From positions 4,464,001 to 4,528,000 of the forward strand of contig OY970371.1 in NCBI GenBank assembly GCA_963718695.1: a DNA stretch of 64,000 nucleotides, given 5' to 3'. The stretch comes from Manganitrophus sp963718695 (lineage in GTDB: Bacteria > Nitrospirota > Nitrospiria > SBBL01 > Manganitrophaceae). Below the pieces are notes generated by a model, which was given only the letters and a program-made list of their open reading frames with translations, was not told the DNA's origin and searched no databases. The stretch's first letter is position 1; every line of letters starts with the position of its first letter. Made by a program: the position numbers and the translations under genes. Positions 55,743 through 63,994 of the stretch are shown here, one piece after another.

Positions 55743-57673
55743 GCCGTCCGAAAGCACTTTTTCTGATCCTCGGCATGATTGCCGTTGCCGGCTTCTTTTA
55801 TCTCTCCAACAAGCCGCAGGCTTCTACGATTCCTTTCGCACCGATTATTCAAAGGCGGGCCGATTATCGCCCTCCGATGGAGGGGGTCACCCTCTACCCG
55901 ACCGACGGTCCTTATGGAGTGGGGGTAATCCAGACGATTGCGGCGGGGTCGGGGGAGACCCTTTTCGTCGGCACCTATGGAGAAGGCCTTTTTCGTAGTG
56001 AGGATGGAGGAAAGCATTGGGTTCCGTCCAATCTTGGTCTGGGAGATAAGTTTATCGTCAACCTGATGCGCGTGAAGGGAGGCACCCTCTATGCCGGGAC
56101 CATTCGGGCCGGTCTCTTCAGAAGCCGCGATGACGGACGGCATTGGGTGTCGATCAACCGGGGCCTGGAGAATACCAGCGTGGAGTCGATGGTCTCCCTG
56201 CCCGGGGGATGGGTCTATGCAGGGACGGGACAGGGGGTCTACGTCAGCCGGGATGAGGGAGAGCGTTGGGAGCCCTTCAATGACGGGATCGGCTCGGTCC
56301 TGGTCCGGAGCATTGTCGCGACGAAGGACGGGACGCTCTATGTGGGGACGCAAGGAAAGGGCATTTTCAAACGGCGTCCGCGCGATCCGCAATGGAGGCA
56401 GGTCATCCGTGGATTCGATTTCCAAGGCATTGAAGAGCAAGTCATCCGTGCGCTGGTTCTCGGAAGAGGCGAGGCGCTCTATGCCGGCACGTTAGGGGCG
56501 GGTATTTTCCGAAGTCGGGACGGCGGGGTCCATTGGGAGCGGGCGAACGCGGGTCTCCCGAACATTTCCATCCGCTCGCTGAACGTGGATGGCAGCGGGA
56601 TCCTCTACGCGGGGACCGGCGAGGGGGTTTTCTACAGCGAAGATGACGGAGCGCGTTGGATTCCGATCGAGGCCGGGCCAGAGATGACCGACGTTCAGAT
56701 CCATTCATTCGTCGCCGGTGAGCGGGGCGATCTTTATGCCGGGACCGGCGGGGGGCTTTTCCGCGGAAGAGTTAAGTCCTCTTGGGAAGCATTGCACCAG
56801 GGATTGCTGATCGCTCCGATCCGGACCCTCGATTATGGCGAGGAGGGGATTACCGTCGGGACCGATGGGAAAGGGGTCATCAACGGTCAGGGAGGGAATT
56901 GGATCGGGGAGAATGTCGGATTGGTCAATCTCTCCGTCCGCGGGATGGCCCGCGGCAAGACGTTCCTCTATATCATCACCGAAGATGGCATCTATCGCAG
57001 GCAGCATGGCCGGGGTACGTGGGCGGACGTTGAGGGGTCTCTTCCAGCCCGCGTGATCTCCATTGCGGTGGACGGAGCGGAGCAGGTTTACGCGGGGACC
57101 GAAGCGGGTCTTTTTTCTTCCTCGGATCATGGAAAACGTTGGGAGAAAATCGAGGCGGTTGAATCGGGGAGGATCTCGGCATTGGCGGTGGAGGGGGACG
57201 CGGTTCTCGCGCTCATGGAAAACACCCTCTGGTCAAAATCGAATGACGGTTGGAAAAAAGTCATCTCGAAGGAAGGGGCTCCTTTTCGTTATATCGCTTG
57301 GAGAGAGCGAGAGCATTTCTTGGCGGCCGATGAGCAGAAAATATGGGAAGGAAGTCTCAGCGGCGAGTGGAGAGAAATGAGGGGAGCGCTTCCGAGCGGG
57401 GTAAGAATTACCGCTCTGTCGGTCGATCCGGATCATCGAGAGGTCATTTACATCGGCTCCGAACGGGGTCTTCTCTGGAGCAATGATGAGGGGGCTGATT
57501 GGCATCCCGCCCGGCTTTACCAAGGAGAGCGCTTCGAGAAGCAGATCAATCAGATTCTCCCGGTTTCGAATGGCTCGATCTGGTTGGCCACCGAGGAGAA
57601 CGGAGTGATCTTGGGGGTCGATCGGATTCCAAAACCAGGACTCCTGGGAAAGTTGCGGCAACGTTTAGGGTAA
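55739..57673 (+). CDS. Membrane-anchored propeller-repeat protein
   Basis: A 644-residue protein with an N-terminal signal anchor (ALFLILGMIAVAGFFYLS) and about ten sortilin/Ycf48-like repeats of the form LYAGT-x-x-GLF-x-S-x-D-x-G-x-x-W (for example TLFVGTYGEGLFRSEDGGKHW, split here as TLFVGTYGEGLFRSED and GGKHW; ILYAGTGEGVFYSEDDG). Probably a periplasmic beta-propeller for binding or assembly. ATG 55739 overlaps the tatC stop. Nothing indicates enzymatic activity. Confidence 0.8.
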   Translation: MSRPKALFLILGMIAVAGFFYLSNKPQASTIPFAPIIQRRADYRPPMEGVTLYPTDGPYGVGVIQTIAAGSGETLFVGTYGEGLFRSEDGGKHWVPSNLGLGDKFIVNLMRVKGGTLYAGTIRAGLFRSRDDGRHWVSINRGLENTSVESMVSLPGGWVYAGTGQGVYVSRDEGERWEPFNDGIGSVLVRSIVATKDGTLYVGTQGKGIFKRRPRDPQWRQVIRGFDFQGIEEQVIRALVLGRGEALYAGTLGAGIFRSRDGGVHWERANAGLPNISIRSLNVDGSGILYAGTGEGVFYSEDDGARWIPIEAGPEMTDVQIHSFVAGERGDLYAGTGGGLFRGRVKSSWEALHQGLLIAPIRTLDYGEEGITVGTDGKGVINGQGGNWIGENVGLVNLSVRGMARGKTFLYIITEDGIYRRQHGRGTWADVEGSLPARVISIAVDGAEQVYAGTEAGLFSSSDHGKRWEKIEAVESGRISALAVEGDAVLALMENTLWSKSNDGWKKVISKEGAPFRYIAWREREHFLAADEQKIWEGSLSGEWREMRGALPSGVRITALSVDPDHREVIYIGSERGLLWSNDEGADWHPARLYQGERFEKQINQILPVSNGSIWLATEENGVILGVDRIPKPGLLGKLRQRLG

Positions 57674-58105
57674 GATCTCGAACGTCGCTTCGGTAATCTT
57701 TTGATCGACGATCCGAAATGCAGCAACCACCGGTTTCTCCTTTTCCAGGGAAATAATTATATAGTATACGTTGGTATAGAATGCCAGGCGGACATCGGTG
57801 GCCGAAGGATAAGCCGGCGAGTGGGGATGAGAATGATAGATCGCCAGGAGTTCTGTCCCATTTTTTCGCATCTTTTTGAAGGCTTCGAGTTGCTCCTTGG
57901 GGTCCATCACATAGCGGAACCGCCGGTCCGGCGGGACCTTCAGATCGACAATGGCCGGATTGTCTGACGGCAGGTTACTGATCTTATCAATTTCACTCAC
58001 CACCCCCTCTTTCCCGGACAGAAGCCCGCAGCACTCATTCGGCGCCTCCGCCTGCGCGTGGGCCATCATTTCATCGACGATCGTTTTTGGAATTTGAAAC
58101 ATCAT
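57665..58105 (-). CDS. JAMM/MPN+ metalloprotease (Mec/HcyD-like)
   Basis: A 146-residue M67-type zinc isopeptidase. The JAMM signature is complete: Glu24 in APNECCGLLSG and H91-x-H93-x7-S101-x2-D104 in HSHPHSPAYPSATD. In bacteria such stand-alone proteins act in sulfur-carrier pathways: Mec releases cysteine from CysO, and HcyD removes C-terminal residues from a ThiS-like carrier. The cysM/cysO/thiS-like cluster is only 1-6 kb away. GGAAGAG precedes two adjacent ATG codons (58105 and 58102). Its 3' end overlaps the propeller gene by nine bases (convergent). Confidence 0.9.
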   Translation of the reverse strand: MMFQIPKTIVDEMMAHAQAEAPNECCGLLSGKEGVVSEIDKISNLPSDNPAIVDLKVPPDRRFRYVMDPKEQLEAFKKMRKNGTELLAIYHSHPHSPAYPSATDVRLAFYTNVYYIIISLEKEKPVVAAFRIVDQKITEATFEILP

Positions 58106-58224
58106 CTCTTCCTTTGCCGATCTTGATCAACTTCATTCACGCCGTTTCAAGAAAATCCCGATCTGTTTCTATTTATAGAATGCGCCTTCTTCCGAAGCGC
58201 TCTGATGGTATTGAAAACTAAAAA

Positions 58225-58251
58225 GAATGTCAAACGGTTCGTTTGACATTC
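58225..58251. promoter_or_regulatory. Perfect 11-base dyad before the PilZ-receiver gene
   Basis: GAATGTCAAAC (58225-58235), GGTTC, GTTTGACATTC (58241-58251). The right arm contains TTGACA (58243-58248), a possible -35 box, so a protein bound here could block transcription of the gene to the right; it is also about 120 bases upstream of the divergent JAMM gene. No T-run on either side, so not an obvious terminator. Confidence 0.65.
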
Positions 58252-58302
58252 TATATCTTCATGATACCTTTAAGGATAACACTCCTCAAAAATGGTCGTC
58301 GA

Positions 58303-59019
58303 ATGACAGCGGAAAGCGGTGAAACCAAGAGGCGAAAAGAACGTGTCCTGATCGTTCAAGAGGTGGAGATCAACGGGGCTGCTTCCGGCCAGGCGATTGA
58401 TCTCAGCTCTGAAGGAATGTACATCACCACGCACGAGCGATTCGATAAGAACGAGACGCTCGCGCTCCGATTTCGACTCGGAAGGCTCCTGATCGAGGTG
58501 AAGGCCAAAGTGGTTTACCTCCACGAAGGGATCGGAATGGGGGTGAGATTCGTCGGACTCAAAGCAGGGGATCTCGACTTTATTAAGCGGTACGTTGAGA
58601 AGGTCTCCCAGTCCCAGTCTTATTCCAATTCGAATCATAAAAAGGTCCTCATCATCGAGGACACCCGTTTCTATCAGACGGTCTATCGGCAGCGTCTCCT
58701 TTCTGAAGGTTTCGCTGTCCTGGTTGCCGATAACGGGGTTGAAGGCCTCAAGATTTTGTTCAAGGAGCGGCCGGCGCTCGTCCTGCTGGATCTGGTCATG
58801 GATGGAATGGACGGCTACAAGGTGCTTCACATTATTCGGTCTCAACCGGAGATTAAGGATATTCCAGTCATTGTCTCTTCGGTGAGGGGGACCCCTGACG
58901 AGGTGAACCGCGCGATCGATCTCGGCGCGGTCGATTTTCTCGTCAAAGCGACCACCTCTCCCAATAAAGTCGTCGAGAAAATCAAAGAAGTCATCCGCCA
59001 CCGCCGGACGGTTCATTAA
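58303..59019 (+). CDS. PilZ domain-receiver domain fusion
   Basis: A 238-residue protein. Residues about 8-105: PilZ-like (RRKERVLIVQEVEINGAA, DLSSEGMYITTHERFDKNE, GIGMGVRFVGL); the R-x3-R motif is degenerate (RRKER) but D-x-S-x-x-G is present. Residues about 112-236: receiver (VLIIEDTRFYQ, phospho-acceptor Asp in LVLLDLVMDGMDGY, Thr/Ser position VIVSSVRG, Lys in FLVKATT). A link between phosphorelay and c-di-GMP. ATG 58303 is the first start after the dyad with plausible protein sequence, but its ribosome-binding site is poor; ATG 58264 and TTG 58243 are alternatives. Confidence 0.82.
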   Translation: MTAESGETKRRKERVLIVQEVEINGAASGQAIDLSSEGMYITTHERFDKNETLALRFRLGRLLIEVKAKVVYLHEGIGMGVRFVGLKAGDLDFIKRYVEKVSQSQSYSNSNHKKVLIIEDTRFYQTVYRQRLLSEGFAVLVADNGVEGLKILFKERPALVLLDLVMDGMDGYKVLHIIRSQPEIKDIPVIVSSVRGTPDEVNRAIDLGAVDFLVKATTSPNKVVEKIKEVIRHRRTVH

Positions 59020-59080
59020 CCCAAAAAATCAGTATAGGGATTTTAAGTCCAGGACAAGTTCGTCCTCGGGAAGAGCGCGC

Positions 59081-59905
59081 TTATTTTCCCGGAGGAGGAA
59101 GGGTGCAGGAGATTTCGTAGTCGAGCAGTTGCGTGATGGTCGGGTTGGGTCCGCAGAGATGGCACTGCTTATTTTTCGGGACCTTGACCGTGCGGAATGA
59201 CATCTCAAGCGCATCATAGACGAGGAGTCTTCCGGCGAGGGAGGTTCCGATCTCCAAAATTTCCTTCAGCGTTTCGGCGGCCTGAAGCACACCGATCGTT
59301 CCGGCGAGGACACCGAGCACCCCCGCCTCTTGGCAGCTGGGGACGAGGCCGGCCGGAGGCGGCTCCGGGTAGAGACACCGATAACACGGCTTCGGCTCGG
59401 AGGTTTCATGTGGTTTGAGGGTGGTGAGTTGCCCCTCGAACCGGAAGATGCTTCCGGAGACAAGGGTCTTCTTAAGAAAGAAGCAGGCGTCGTTCACGAG
59501 AAATCGAGTGGCGAAATTATCCGAACCGTCGAGGACGATGTCGTAGTCTTTGATAAGATCGAGAATGTTTTCGGACGAGATCTTCCCGACGTAGGGGACG
59601 ATCTTGACGTCGGGGTTCATCTTGGAAAGGGTCTCCTGGGCCGATTCAACTTTGGGCCGATGGAGTGTCTTCGTGCTGTGCAGCACCTGGCGTTGGAGGT
59701 TGGAAAGATCAACCACGTCGCTGTCGATGATACCGAGCGTTCCTACGCCGGCCGCGGCAAGATAGAGCGCAGACGGGGAGCCGAGCCCGCCGGCCCCGAT
59801 TAAAAAGACTCTTGCTGCAGCGATTTTCTTCTGTCCCTTCCCTCCCACCTCGGGAAGGAGAATGTGCCGGCTGTATCGCTGAAGTTGTTCTTCCGTAAAT
59901 GCCAT
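59081..59905 (-). CDS. moeB: MoeB/ThiF-family adenylyltransferase (copy 1)
   Basis: A 274-residue E1-like enzyme that adenylates the C-terminal Gly of a sulfur-carrier protein. Motifs: RYSRHILLPEVGGKGQKK, ATP loop GAGGLGSPSALYLAAAGVG, DSDVVDLSNLQRQVLH, and the zinc pairs CYRC (about residue 173) and CHLC (about residue 250). The internal VPSCQEAGVLGVLAGTIG carries the likely reactive Cys region. Last gene of the minus-strand sulfur cluster; one of two paralogues (see 61940), suggesting each serves a different carrier. Confidence 0.92.
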   Translation of the reverse strand: MAFTEEQLQRYSRHILLPEVGGKGQKKIAAARVFLIGAGGLGSPSALYLAAAGVGTLGIIDSDVVDLSNLQRQVLHSTKTLHRPKVESAQETLSKMNPDVKIVPYVGKISSENILDLIKDYDIVLDGSDNFATRFLVNDACFFLKKTLVSGSIFRFEGQLTTLKPHETSEPKPCYRCLYPEPPPAGLVPSCQEAGVLGVLAGTIGVLQAAETLKEILEIGTSLAGRLLVYDALEMSFRTVKVPKNKQCHLCGPNPTITQLLDYEISCTLPPPGK

Positions 59906-59924
59906 TCCTGAAACTGCTCCCGTA

Positions 59925-60164
59925 TTATTCGATGATATTTCTTTCGATCGGATCGACCTTCACCCCTTTTTGCTTAAGGCCGGCGATGGCCCGTTCGATT
60001 TCGTCGGGCTCTCCCGTCAATTCCAAATCTACCCATCCGGTCTTCTCGGTTACATCGGCGCGCCGGATATTGGTAATGAGTTTATAATCCCTTCCAATCT
60101 GGTAAATAATCGGCTCTCGAATCTTCTCTTCCGGAAATGTAATATGCACTTTTAAGCTGGCCAA
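59925..60164 (-). CDS. NIL-domain protein
   Basis: A 79-residue protein consisting of one NIL domain (KVHITFPEEKIREPIIYQIG, TNIRRADVTEKTGWVDLELTG, DEIERAIAGLKQKGVKVDPI). NIL domains occur with methionine ABC ATPases as the methionine-binding part and, in archaea and anaerobes, next to homocysteine-forming enzymes. TTG start 60164 with GGAGAGAAT. Its presence here ties the sulfur cluster to homocysteine/methionine metabolism or to sensing; the exact role is open. Confidence 0.82.
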   Translation of the reverse strand: MASLKVHITFPEEKIREPIIYQIGRDYKLITNIRRADVTEKTGWVDLELTGEPDEIERAIAGLKQKGVKVDPIERNIIE

Positions 60165-60290
60165 TTATTCTCTCCTTCATCAGTGTGGGCCCGTGCGATG
60201 CCGGCATGGCTGCGCTTCTCCGATATCCCCACACCCCGCGCTCGCGCTGGCGAAGCCAGTCGCTCGCTTTGTTTTTATCTAAATTGTTTC
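60165..60290. other. 126-base gap between the MoaD-like and NIL genes
   Basis: GC-rich, with GCGCTCGCGCTGGCGAAGCC and nearby partial inverted repeats that could form a hairpin. No gene or clear terminator. Confidence 0.4.
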
Positions 60291-60563
60291 CTAGCCTCCT
60301 GCAATGGCCGGGACGATCGAGACTTCATCCCCCTTTTTCACAGGGGTCATGATCCCCTGGTGAAAGCGGATGTCTTCCTCATTGACATAGATATTGACGA
60401 ACCGGCGGAGCTCCCCCTGCTCATCGCAGAGACGATCTTTCAGGCCGGGATATTCCTTGTCCAGGATATTAATCAATGCGGCGATGGTTTCCCCTTCGGC
60501 GGCAACCTCGCCCTGACCGCCGGTCAGTTTGCGCAAAGGGGTCGGAATGCGAACCTTGATCAT
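60291..60563 (-). CDS. MoaD/ThiS-family sulfur carrier, CysO-like
   Basis: A 90-residue ubiquitin-fold protein ending exactly in Gly-Gly (SIVPAIAGG), ready for adenylation and thiocarboxylation without processing. It has KVRIPTPLRKLTGGQGEVAA and FVNIYVNEEDIRF. Being with cysM suggests the CysO role of donating sulfide to O-phosphoserine or O-acetylserine. Its start overlaps the threonine-synthase stop by four bases (ATGA), so the two are coupled; GAGGAG precedes. Confidence 0.9.
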   Translation of the reverse strand: MIKVRIPTPLRKLTGGQGEVAAEGETIAALINILDKEYPGLKDRLCDEQGELRRFVNIYVNEEDIRFHQGIMTPVKKGDEVSIVPAIAGG

Positions 60564-61825
60564 GGGACTCCTCTTTCTCTATTCTGTGCATCGGCCGAAG
60601 CGGCTTTCAGCACTTCCTGGAAATTCGCCAGGCTCGGCTGTATATGCCAGGGAACGCCCAGGGCCGGCGCGACCGCCTCTTGGGTCTTGAGGCCGTTTCC
60701 GGTGATATAGGCCACCACCGATTCCCCTTTCTTGAAAAGACCCTTCTTGGCCAGCTTCTTCAGAACGCCAATGGTCACTCCGCCCGCGGTCTCCGCGAAA
60801 ACCCCCTCGGTCCGTGCAAGCAGGGTCATTCCCTCGACGACCTCCTCATCGGTGACATGCTCGATGACCCCGCCGCTGCTGTGAACGACCTTCAATGCAT
60901 AGAAGCCGTCGGCCGGATTCCCGATGGCGAGCGATTTTGCGATCGTTTTCGGTTTGACCGGTTTGATGAAATCGCGCTTTTCTTTAAAGGCGGTGGCGAC
61001 GGGAGAACACCCCTCCGCTTGGGCCCCATGAATCTGTGTTTTCACCGGGGAGACGAAGCCGAGGTCGGCGAACTCATTAAACCCTTTTGAGATCTTCGTC
61101 AGGAGCGATCCCGATGCAATCGGCACGACCACGTGATCCGGCGTCCGCCAGCCGAGCTGCTCCATCGCCTCGTAGGCGAGTGTTTTAGATCCTTCGGAGT
61201 AGTAAGGGCGGATGTTGATATTAACGAACGCCCAGGGGTACTCTCCGGCGATCTCGCTGCAGAGGCGGTTCACATCATCATAATTTCCGTTAACGGCGAC
61301 GACGTTCGGCCGATAAATCAGATTTCCCAAAACCTTGCCCGCTTCCAGATCGGCCGGGATGAAGACAAAACAGCGCAGGCGCGCCTCGGCGGCGTGCGCC
61401 GAAACCGAATTAGCCAGATTTCCGGTGGAAGCACAAGCAACCGTATCAAAACCAAGCTCCTTTGCCCGTGTGAGGGCGACGGCGACGACACGATCTTTGA
61501 AAGAGAGGGTCAGACAATTGACCGTGTCGTTTTTCAAATAAAGATAATCGAGCCCCAGCTCCGAACCGAGGTTTTTTGCATGAATCATCGGCGTAAAGCC
61601 GGCATTGAGGCCGACGGTCGGCTCCCCCTCGATCGGAAGCAGATCCTGATACCGCCAGAGGCTTTTCGGTCCCTGGAGAATTTTTTCTTTCGTAATTTTT
61701 GTTTTAATGTAATCGTAATTGTAGGAAACTTCCAGCGGACCAAAGCAGAATTCGCAAACGTGGAGGGCCGCAGCGGGATAAGTCTTTCCGCACTCTTTAC
61801 ATTTCAACCCCTTAATCTTGCTCAT
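60560..61825 (-). CDS. thrC: Threonine synthase with an N-terminal zinc ribbon
   Basis: A 421-residue fold-type II PLP enzyme. N-terminal CKECGK and CEFCFG zinc pairs, PLP Lys in LSFKDRVVAVALTRA, SGNL-type phosphate block ASTGNLANSVSAHAA and the Ser/Gly block near residue 250. It converts O-phosphohomoserine to threonine. Translational coupling to a sulfur carrier gene is notable: plant-type use of O-phosphohomoserine as a sulfur acceptor would make homocysteine. That alternative is inference; by sequence it looks like an ordinary ThrC. Confidence 0.9.
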   Translation of the reverse strand: MSKIKGLKCKECGKTYPAAALHVCEFCFGPLEVSYNYDYIKTKITKEKILQGPKSLWRYQDLLPIEGEPTVGLNAGFTPMIHAKNLGSELGLDYLYLKNDTVNCLTLSFKDRVVAVALTRAKELGFDTVACASTGNLANSVSAHAAEARLRCFVFIPADLEAGKVLGNLIYRPNVVAVNGNYDDVNRLCSEIAGEYPWAFVNINIRPYYSEGSKTLAYEAMEQLGWRTPDHVVVPIASGSLLTKISKGFNEFADLGFVSPVKTQIHGAQAEGCSPVATAFKEKRDFIKPVKPKTIAKSLAIGNPADGFYALKVVHSSGGVIEHVTDEEVVEGMTLLARTEGVFAETAGGVTIGVLKKLAKKGLFKKGESVVAYITGNGLKTQEAVAPALGVPWHIQPSLANFQEVLKAASADAQNRERGVP

Positions 61826-61939
61826 CGCGTTTCTATCCTAATTCAGGCTAATTAATATGGACCGGATCTTTAATATCAGAAAAAATGCTTTTCATCGCCA
61901 CCACACGGGCGCATCGTTTTTCTCTGAGGAGTTTACCGG

Positions 61940-62776
61940 CTAGTGATTCATCCCCTGTGATCGGAGGGCGGCCGGATCGATATCACACGCCGGTGGTTCC
62001 TGGACCTCCAATGTTTTGATTGTGGGATCGGTGCCACAGAGAGGACAGCTCGGATTCTTTCGGATCGGAACCTCCCGGAACTGTGTCCGGAGGGAGTCAT
62101 ATTTCAGGATTCGATCGGTTAAGGGTTTTCCAATCCCCAGGATGAGTTTCAGGACTTCGGTCCCCTGAAGCGTTCCAATCAATCCGGCGAGCGCTCCGAG
62201 CACTCCGGCCTCTTGACAGGTCGGGATCAGGCCCGCCGGGGGAGGCTCCGGAAAGATGCAGCGATAACAGGCGCTCATCCCGGGAAGAATGGTGAAGAGC
62301 TGACCCTCAAACCGAAGAATTCCGCCGTGGATGAGCGGTTTTTTCGCGAGGTAGGCGGCGTCATTAATCAAGAATTTAGCTGGAAAGTTGTCGGTTCCAT
62401 CAATCACATAATCAAAGTCGCTGAGTATTTTGAGCGCATTATCGGCATCGAGGTTCTCCTGATAGGTCACCACCTTCACATCGGAGTTGATCGCAACCAT
62501 CTTCTCCTGTGCCGAGAGGACCTTCGGCCGGCCGATATCGGAGGTGTGATGGATGATCTGTCGCTGCAGGTTGGAGAGATCGACGACATCGGCATCGATG
62601 AGGCCGACGGTTCCGACCCCCGCCGCGGCAAGATAGAGGGCGATCGGCGAGCCCAGACCTCCGGCGCCGACAACCAGGACTTTTGCCTGTCCGATTTTTT
62701 TCTGCCCCTTGCCGCCGACTTCCGTGAGGATGATGTGCCGGCTGTACCGAACCAGCTGTTCTTCTGTAAAGGCCAT
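61940..62776 (-). CDS. moeB: MoeB/ThiF-family adenylyltransferase (copy 2)
   Basis: A 278-residue paralogue of the enzyme at 59081: RYSRHIILTEVGGKGQKK, GAGGLGSPIALYLAAAGVG, DADVVDLSNLQRQIIH, zinc pairs CYRC and CPLC, and IPTCQEAGVLGALAGLIG. It differs by a C-terminal tail ending QGMNH and a spacer EPPACDIDPAA. AAGGAAACG precedes the ATG. It is 15 bases after cysM, whose sulfur carrier it probably activates. Confidence 0.92.
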   Translation of the reverse strand: MAFTEEQLVRYSRHIILTEVGGKGQKKIGQAKVLVVGAGGLGSPIALYLAAAGVGTVGLIDADVVDLSNLQRQIIHHTSDIGRPKVLSAQEKMVAINSDVKVVTYQENLDADNALKILSDFDYVIDGTDNFPAKFLINDAAYLAKKPLIHGGILRFEGQLFTILPGMSACYRCIFPEPPPAGLIPTCQEAGVLGALAGLIGTLQGTEVLKLILGIGKPLTDRILKYDSLRTQFREVPIRKNPSCPLCGTDPTIKTLEVQEPPACDIDPAALRSQGMNH

Positions 62777-62790
62777 CGTTTCCTTACCGT

Positions 62791-63717
62791 CTAGATATTA
62801 AAATATTTTTCAATGCTGATGTAGCGCTCCCCGGTGTCCGGAAGGATCGTCACGACCGTTTTGCCCCGGCCAAGCTCTTTTGCAATTTGCTGTGCGGCCA
62901 GCGCATTGGCGCCGGAGGAGATTCCGACGAGGAGCCCTTCCTGGCGCGCAAGCAATTTTGCCGTTTTATAGGCATCATCATCGCTGACGGTAATAACTCG
63001 GTCGATGATTTTCCGATTGAGGACATTTGGCACAAATCCAGCACCGATCCCTTGGATTTTATGCGGACCCGGCTCGCCGCCGGACAATACCGGCGAAGCG
63101 GACGGCTCAACCGCCACAATCAGGGTGTTCGGATTCTTCGCCTTGAGCACCTCACCGACCCCGGTGATGGTTCCTCCCGTCCCGACCCCAACGACAAAGG
63201 CATCGACATTGCCGTCGAGCGCTTCCAGGATCTCCGGACCGGTCGTCTTCCGATGCACCTCCGGGTTGGCGGGATTCGCAAATTGATTCGGCATGAAATA
63301 GGTCGGATTTTGCTCGATGATGCTTTCCGCCTCTTTGATGGCGCCCCGCATTCCTTCCCAAGCAGGGGTCAGAACGAGTTGAGCACCGTAAGAGGAGAGC
63401 AGGCTGGCCCGCTCCATGCTCATCGATTCGGGCATCACCAGGATCAGTTTGTACCCGCGGACCGCCGCAACCAATGCCAGGCCGATTCCGGTGTTGCCGC
63501 TGGTCGGCTCGACCATCGTTCCCCCCGGCCGGAGCTTCCCGGACTGCTCGGCCGCCTCAATCATGCTGAGGCAGATTCGATCCTTTACACTTCCGCCCGG
63601 ATTGAAGAATTCAACCTTTGCAAAGAGGCGTGCGCTTTCATTATCGGCGAATCGGTTCAGCTGAACCAGGGGGGTTCGCCCGATTAATTCGGTAATATGG
63701 GGATGTGATTTCATCAT
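62791..63717 (-). CDS. cysM: Cysteine synthase (CysK/CysM family)
   Basis: A 308-residue PLP enzyme forming cysteine from an activated serine. Motifs: IGRTPLVQLNRF, PLP Lys in FNPGGSVKDRICLSMI, PTSGNTGIGLALVAA, GVGTGGTITGVGEVL and GISSGANALAAQ. In sulfur-carrier clusters CysM takes thiocarboxylated CysO; here it lies between the thiS-like and moeB genes. Whether it uses O-acetylserine or O-phosphoserine cannot be told by eye. Confidence 0.93.
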   Translation of the reverse strand: MMKSHPHITELIGRTPLVQLNRFADNESARLFAKVEFFNPGGSVKDRICLSMIEAAEQSGKLRPGGTMVEPTSGNTGIGLALVAAVRGYKLILVMPESMSMERASLLSSYGAQLVLTPAWEGMRGAIKEAESIIEQNPTYFMPNQFANPANPEVHRKTTGPEILEALDGNVDAFVVGVGTGGTITGVGEVLKAKNPNTLIVAVEPSASPVLSGGEPGPHKIQGIGAGFVPNVLNRKIIDRVITVSDDDAYKTAKLLARQEGLLVGISSGANALAAQQIAKELGRGKTVVTILPDTGERYISIEKYFNI

Positions 63718-63736
63718 ATTCTCGCCTGGAATGGTT

Positions 63737-63952
63737 TCAAAGTAATTCTGTCTTGGATCCGCCGCCCATGAAGAAGAGAAATTCGATCTCGTCCCCCTCC
63801 TGAATCCGTGTTTGATCTAGGGTGGCTCGATCGACCATCTTGGAGTTCAATTCAACGGTGACCATTCGGGGCTCGATATTCTTCGCTTTGAGAAGATCAG
63901 AGAGGGTTGTTTCCAGAACTTCTTCTTGTTTCCCGTTGATTTTAACGCGCAT
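63737..63952 (-). CDS. ThiS-like sulfur carrier with residues after the Gly-Gly
   Basis: A 71-residue ubiquitin-fold protein (MRVKINGKQEEV, TLSDLLKAKNIEPRMVTVEL, GDEIEFLFFMGGG). Unlike the usual ThiS, which ends in Gly-Gly, it continues with GSKTELL. It cannot be adenylated until that tail is removed; the JAMM protease at 57665 is a natural candidate. First gene of the minus-strand cluster. The ribosome-binding site before ATG 63952 is weak. Confidence 0.85.
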   Translation of the reverse strand: MRVKINGKQEEVLETTLSDLLKAKNIEPRMVTVELNSKMVDRATLDQTRIQEGDEIEFLFFMGGGSKTELL

Positions 63953-63964
63953 GATGCCGATTCC

Positions 63965-63994
63965 TTGACAGCCATTTTTAATCAGTGTTATATA
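63965..63994 (+). promoter_or_regulatory. Promoter reading out of the right edge
   Basis: On the plus strand TTGACA (63965-63970), 18-base spacer, TATATA (63989-63994). It would drive a divergent gene beyond the window. Confidence 0.45.

Noticed and set aside
58243..58302. Upstream starts (TTG 58243, ATG 58264) for the PilZ-receiver gene.
   Set aside because: They overlap the dyad/-35 region, and the added residues look unlike a PilZ N-terminus; start remains uncertain.
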